Shown here: positions 40,619-44,632 of the stretch, one piece after another
How positions within the stretch are numbered: the first letter of the stretch is position 1
How the letters are laid out: every line of letters starts with the position of its first letter
Assembly (NCBI GenBank): GCA_044227665.1
Contig: JBGAWK010000017.1
Location: 1 to 44,632, forward strand
Length of the DNA: 44,632 nt
Origin: JBGAWK01 sp044227665
GTDB lineage: Bacteria > Bacteroidota > Bacteroidia > Chitinophagales > JADIYW01
Direction: 5' to 3'
Translations under genes and position numbers: made by a program
The notes under the pieces: generated by a model
Seen by the model: only the letters and a program-made list of their open reading frames with translations
Told to the model about the DNA's origin: nothing
Database searches by the model: none

Positions 40619-43600
40619 ATGTTCAGAATAATAAAAATAACTACCCTGCTCACCCTGCTATCATCGCAAATCCTTTATGCGCAGGTAGCTCCCAAGGAAT
40701 TCCCCGTTGATGATATAGAATTTGTAAAAGCTTATGGCAGCTATATTTCTTCCAATAATCGCCCCGATGCAAAGGAGCTAGCCCAATTATTGAATAGTAT
40801 TTTATTGCCTGCAACAAATACGTATGCTAATATCGCGATCATAAAAAATACGGCAAATAGCATGTTGGCAAAAAAGATACCACTTTTCCCCTATTTTAAT
40901 AACTATGCAAGGTTCTTATTGAATAGTAATAAGACAGCCGTTGCGCCTGAAATTGTAGCGAAAAATTATGCTATTTTGGAAGGATTGATGAATTCAGGTA
41001 GAAAGAATAATATCAAAGAATTCAATGATTATATTACTTATCTAGAAAATATATATGCAAGACCCGGTAGCTTGTACAATGATAAGAGCCGCTCTTGGGA
41101 TGCTATAGGGACATATACAATGAAAACTGATTCAGCACGTCCTTATATGGAGTTCAAGAAGGTGACGCTTATCGGTAATACCGATGCAGATACGGTAATC
41201 ATCAAAAATACTTCGGGATATTTCTATCCGTTGACTTCCACATTTATTGGATTTGGAGGTACATTGGACTGGCGTCGTCATGGGTTGGATACTACTAAAG
41301 TATATGCAAAACTAGATTCCGTAGTATTTGATGCTGGCAAATCGGAGCTTAATTTTCCAGAGGCTACACTTACTTATCTGCCCTATTTTGAAAAAACATT
41401 TAAGGGGGCTTTGAAAGATTATTTGTCTCAGTCCAAAAGTACAAAGACTAACTTTCCAAATTTTCTTTCTCAAGAGTGGTCTAGGGTTACAAATCTCTCT
41501 AAAGAAGTTACTTTAGAAGGTAGGATTTATGTGGAAGGTACAAATATTTTTGTCGCTTCATCGGATACAGCAGAGTCATTTTTGAGTATTGCCGATAAGT
41601 CTGGTGCGCCTGTAGTTATAGCTACTGCACCGCGATTTATGATTAAAGATTATTCAGAAATTCTAGCAGATAGAGTTGATTTAAAGATGCAGTTTGCTTC
41701 CGACCTCATCTCCCATCCCGGTCTTACATTTTCATACAACATAAAGACACGCACTGTAAAAGCGAACAGAGATAATAAAGCCTATTCTAAGATGCCATTT
41801 TATAGTTCTTTTTACAAAGTAAGTATGTTGCCGGATCAATTATTGTGGAATATTGATAGCAGCTATATAGAAATCAATCCCCTAAGTGTGCACACAGAGA
41901 AACCCGCATTTTTTGAATCTTTTAATTACTATAAAAAAGGAGTAGAAACCAAATATTCTATAGGGTTGGATTTTGATCCACTTCAGGCATTGGCACAGTA
42001 CTATTTCAATAATCAGACCTTTGATGTAGATGTGAATACGGTGGCAGGCATGTTTGGAAGAGGATATAATGTAAAGCAAATAGAGAACCTTCTTTATACA
42101 CTCCAAGCAGATGGGTATATCAATTATAACTCATTAAAGGGTATGGTAAAAATCTATGATAAAACAATATTACACGTAAATGCTTCTAAGAAAAAAGAAG
42201 ATTACGATGTCATAAAATTTGCTTCAGAAAACAAACAACAAGTAGGAAAAATTAAGCTCAACAGTAAAGAAATAGAAATTTATGGCGTAAAAAATATAGA
42301 AATGAGTAATTCCAAAAATGTGGAAGTATTCCCTACCTCAGATACTATCATTTTGGGAGAGAATAGGAGCATTTCTGTAAAAGGAAGGTTGCAAGCCGGA
42401 AAAGTAAACTTCTATTCCAAGCGCTTAGATTTCAAATATGATGAATTCATATTTAAGATGAATAAGATAGATTCTATGCTTATCATGGTGCCTATAGGTA
42501 CCGGCATACCTGCTACTGACGGTTCTATTCAGATGCAAGAAATATCTACGCCATTGCAAGATATTAGCGGAACATTATATATAGACATGCCCGACAATAA
42601 ATCGGGATTAAAAAATAATTTGCGGTATCCTTATTTCGATTGTACTGACTCAGCATACATATATTATGACCGTGGTTCTAACTCGGATAGATATTTACGT
42701 GACAGTTTTTATTTCTTAGTATATCCTTTTCAGTTTGATAGTATGAATACCTTCGAAACTAAAAATCTGAGATTTGATGGCAAGTTGATATCTCAGGGAA
42801 TCTTTGAAGACTTTGAAACACAAATAGGCATTCAGGAAGATCTTTCATTAGGCTTTACAATACAAGCACCCGAAAAAGGATATTCATTGTATGGCAATAA
42901 GAATAAAATATATGATGAAATACATCTCGACAATAATGGACTCATAGCTAAGGGCAATATTCAAAGACCTGCTTTCATTGCACATATTACTAAATCGGAA
43001 CTCTATCCCAAAATATATAGAGGTACAGCAGATAGTGTGATATTTACACAGGATTTCAAGGGTAACACGCCCAAAGGATATACCTCTGCCGCAAAGCTTA
43101 CATGGCTTCCCAAGTCAGATTCCATGGCCATAGTAGCTGATGATAATAAGTTTTCTTTCTACGACGATAAGATACAGCTACAAGGAGGCGTGACTTATGT
43201 GAAAGATAAACTTTTTGGAAGTGGCGAGGCTTCTATGAAAAAGGCACTATTTACTTCCAATGAATTCCAACTCAAAGCTAAGACTTTTGAATCCACAGAA
43301 TCTGATGTTTCTATACGTACTCCCGACAATGAGTCCGTAGCCATAAATCTTCGCAATAACTCTTTTATTGTAGATTTTGACAAGTCCGTAGCTTTTTTTA
43401 AATCCAATGAAAAGGACAGGTATGGTAAGCTACCTTTCTATAAGTACATTACTAATGCCAATAACTTAGACTGGGACTTCGATAAAGATGAAATAAAGTT
43501 CTCAAATAAAGATTATGGAAACTCAAAATTTTATTTTATATCTTCTGACCCAGCAAAAGACTCTCTTGGATTTTCTGCCATTGAATGCTTTTATAACCTT

Positions 43601-44632
43601 AATGATAATACCCTCACAGCTAGAGGAGTACAAGATGTACTCATAGCGGACTCAAAAGTGATACCTAAGGGAAATATCTTAAACTTAGATAGCACAGGAG
43701 AATTCCGCACCTTTGATGAAGCAAAAATGGTGCTGCCGGTAACAGAAGCATATCACAACCTAGAAAATGTACATATTTCTATAAATAGTAAAAATGATTT
43801 TAAAGGTTTCGGAGATCTTATATATAACACAGGGAATAAAACCCAAAAAATTAAAGTAGAAGAAATTGCTCCTGATTATGAGGAGTATAGAGACGAAAAA
43901 TATAAAAATAGCAATGCCACGCTGCGCAAATATTATGTAAAAGCTCGGGGCACTATCTCTGAGGAAGAAAAGTATTACCTCGACAAAAGAATATTATACA
44001 GAGGAGATGTACACTTTACTTCTCTATCACCAGAACTGACACTAAAGGGCTACGCAAAACTAGACCTTCCCAAAGATACTACAGAATGGTTTGCAGTAGA
44101 GCAGAGTATCTCTGCCAAGAGTACATCCATAGAATTGGATTCCCTATATAATGAATTCAAGCAACCCTTACATCCCGGAATATTTATAGATAAAGCTTCC
44201 TATATGCATTATCCTTCTGTCTTAAATATCATGAATAGCGAGGGAGATATAAAAGTGTATGAGCCTGGAGGCGTATTGCAGAATGGTCCCGAACTAGATG
44301 TAATTACGTATGGCGACCCTATTACCATAAAAGGGCAGTATCCCTATGGAAATATCATGAAATACAACGTAAATACGCGCATGATTGATGCCACGGGAAA
44401 TATCAATCTCTCCGACAAATTTAGCGACTACTGTACCATATACAATTATGGAAATATCAAATACAAGAGTATAGATTCCCTACTTAGAGCCACCACTACC
44501 TTTGCTTTCGATTTCTTCTTAGATCAGGCATCCAAGGATTTATTAGTAAAAGGATTTACAGAAAATAATGCCAATGCCCCTACCTCCGGATTCTCAAAAA
44601 ATACAATCTTCCAAAGAGGAATGTATAATATA
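40619..44632 (+). CDS. Very large exported protein of unknown function (3' end outside window)
   Basis: The frame from the ATG at 40619 is read as open to the last base, 1338 codons without a stop. The signal peptide 'MFRIIKITTLLTLLSSQILY' is followed by AQ and a cleavage site. The protein contains 'GFGGTLDWRRHGL' and 'VYAKLDSVVFDAGKSELNFP', a pattern that I associate with large (about 1500 aa) uncharacterised Bacteroidota envelope proteins. Recurrent beta-rich blocks ('LRFDGKLISQGIFEDFETQI', 'HLDNNGLIAKGNIQRPAF', 'SFYDDKIQLQGGVTYVKDKL') suggest a long beta-helical or beta-sheet protein in the periplasm or outer membrane. No enzymatic motif is seen. It begins 25 bp after prmA. A new promoter was not found, so it may be cotranscribed. 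Confidence 0.8.
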   Translation, partial: MFRIIKITTLLTLLSSQILYAQVAPKEFPVDDIEFVKAYGSYISSNNRPDAKELAQLLNSILLPATNTYANIAIIKNTANSMLAKKIPLFPYFNNYARFLLNSNKTAVAPEIVAKNYAILEGLMNSGRKNNIKEFNDYITYLENIYARPGSLYNDKSRSWDAIGTYTMKTDSARPYMEFKKVTLIGNTDADTVIIKNTSGYFYPLTSTFIGFGGTLDWRRHGLDTTKVYAKLDSVVFDAGKSELNFPEATLTYLPYFEKTFKGALKDYLSQSKSTKTNFPNFLSQEWSRVTNLSKEVTLEGRIYVEGTNIFVASSDTAESFLSIADKSGAPVVIATAPRFMIKDYSEILADRVDLKMQFASDLISHPGLTFSYNIKTRTVKANRDNKAYSKMPFYSSFYKVSMLPDQLLWNIDSSYIEINPLSVHTEKPAFFESFNYYKKGVETKYSIGLDFDPLQALAQYYFNNQTFDVDVNTVAGMFGRGYNVKQIENLLYTLQADGYINYNSLKGMVKIYDKTILHVNASKKKEDYDVIKFASENKQQVGKIKLNSKEIEIYGVKNIEMSNSKNVEVFPTSDTIILGENRSISVKGRLQAGKVNFYSKRLDFKYDEFIFKMNKIDSMLIMVPIGTGIPATDGSIQMQEISTPLQDISGTLYIDMPDNKSGLKNNLRYPYFDCTDSAYIYYDRGSNSDRYLRDSFYFLVYPFQFDSMNTFETKNLRFDGKLISQGIFEDFETQIGIQEDLSLGFTIQAPEKGYSLYGNKNKIYDEIHLDNNGLIAKGNIQRPAFIAHITKSELYPKIYRGTADSVIFTQDFKGNTPKGYTSAAKLTWLPKSDSMAIVADDNKFSFYDDKIQLQGGVTYVKDKLFGSGEASMKKALFTSNEFQLKAKTFESTESDVSIRTPDNESVAINLRNNSFIVDFDKSVAFFKSNEKDRYGKLPFYKYITNANNLDWDFDKDEIKFSNKDYGNSKFYFISSDPAKDSLGFSAIECFYNLNDNTLTARGVQDVLIADSKVIPKGNILNLDSTGEFRTFDEAKMVLPVTEAYHNLENVHISINSKNDFKGFGDLIYNTGNKTQKIKVEEIAPDYEEYRDEKYKNSNATLRKYYVKARGTISEEEKYYLDKRILYRGDVHFTSLSPELTLKGYAKLDLPKDTTEWFAVEQSISAKSTSIELDSLYNEFKQPLHPGIFIDKASYMHYPSVLNIMNSEGDIKVYEPGGVLQNGPELDVITYGDPITIKGQYPYGNIMKYNVNTRMIDATGNINLSDKFSDYCTIYNYGNIKYKSIDSLLRATTTFAFDFFLDQASKDLLVKGFTENNANAPTSGFSKNTIFQRGMYNI

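Overview
The window comes from a chromosome of a Bacteroidota bacterium with a moderately low G+C content. Three things support this. Exported proteins carry type IX secretion (T9SS) C-terminal sorting domains of both kinds (type A 'YPNP...', type B 'FTPNNDGINDYF...'). Several promoters show the Bacteroidota -7 element TAnnTTTG. The order tRNA-Thr/Tyr/Gly/Thr - tuf - tRNA-Trp - secE - nusG - rplK - rplA - rplJ - rplL - rpoB - rpoC is typical of the phylum. I cannot name the genus; a Chitinophagales-like lineage is a guess.

Layout. (1) 1-5332: the end of a lipocalin, a stand-alone KS-AT-ACP polyketide synthase, a thiolase and a SlyD-type prolyl isomerase. (2) 5363-8880, minus strand: a secreted alpha/beta hydrolase followed by two paralogous lipoproteins, with two broken pieces of the hydrolase 3' end in between and after. 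(3) 9113-22179: the core tRNA/translation/transcription operon, ending in a strong terminator after rpoC. (4) 22185-30560: an accessory stretch with a decayed IS5-family element, an M43-type metalloprotease and two further T9SS cargo proteins. These surround a core DUF4159 gene that lacks a normal start codon and whose 3' end is duplicated. (5) 30557-44632: aldose epimerase and AddA/RecB-like helicase-nuclease (minus); then YceI-like lipoprotein, long-chain acyl-CoA synthetase, ribosomal protein L31 type B, GlmU-like protein, tpiA, prmA and the first 1338 codons of a very large exported protein (plus).

The main discovery lead is a pair of short tandem repeats inside the signal-peptide coding region of exported proteins. 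One is six copies of ATGT plus ATG at 26363-26389, at the start of a T9SS cargo gene. The other is five copies of a heptamer (GTGGTTT on +, AAACCAC in the sense strand) at 8843-8877, at the start of the lipoprotein hydrolase gene. In both, an ATG just upstream of the repeat opens a plausible export signal that is out of frame with the mature protein at the present copy number. In both, gain or loss of repeat units would restore the frame: 4 or 7 copies in each case. This is what phase-variable contingency loci look like, and both now appear to be in the OFF phase.

A second lead is that both accessory regions contain duplicated ~100-bp 3' ends of a neighbouring gene: 97 bp of the hydrolase tail 964 bp apart, and 100 bp of the DUF4159 tail 4344 bp apart, the latter bracketing exactly two surface-protein genes. 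All functional calls rest on reading motifs by eye; no database search was run.
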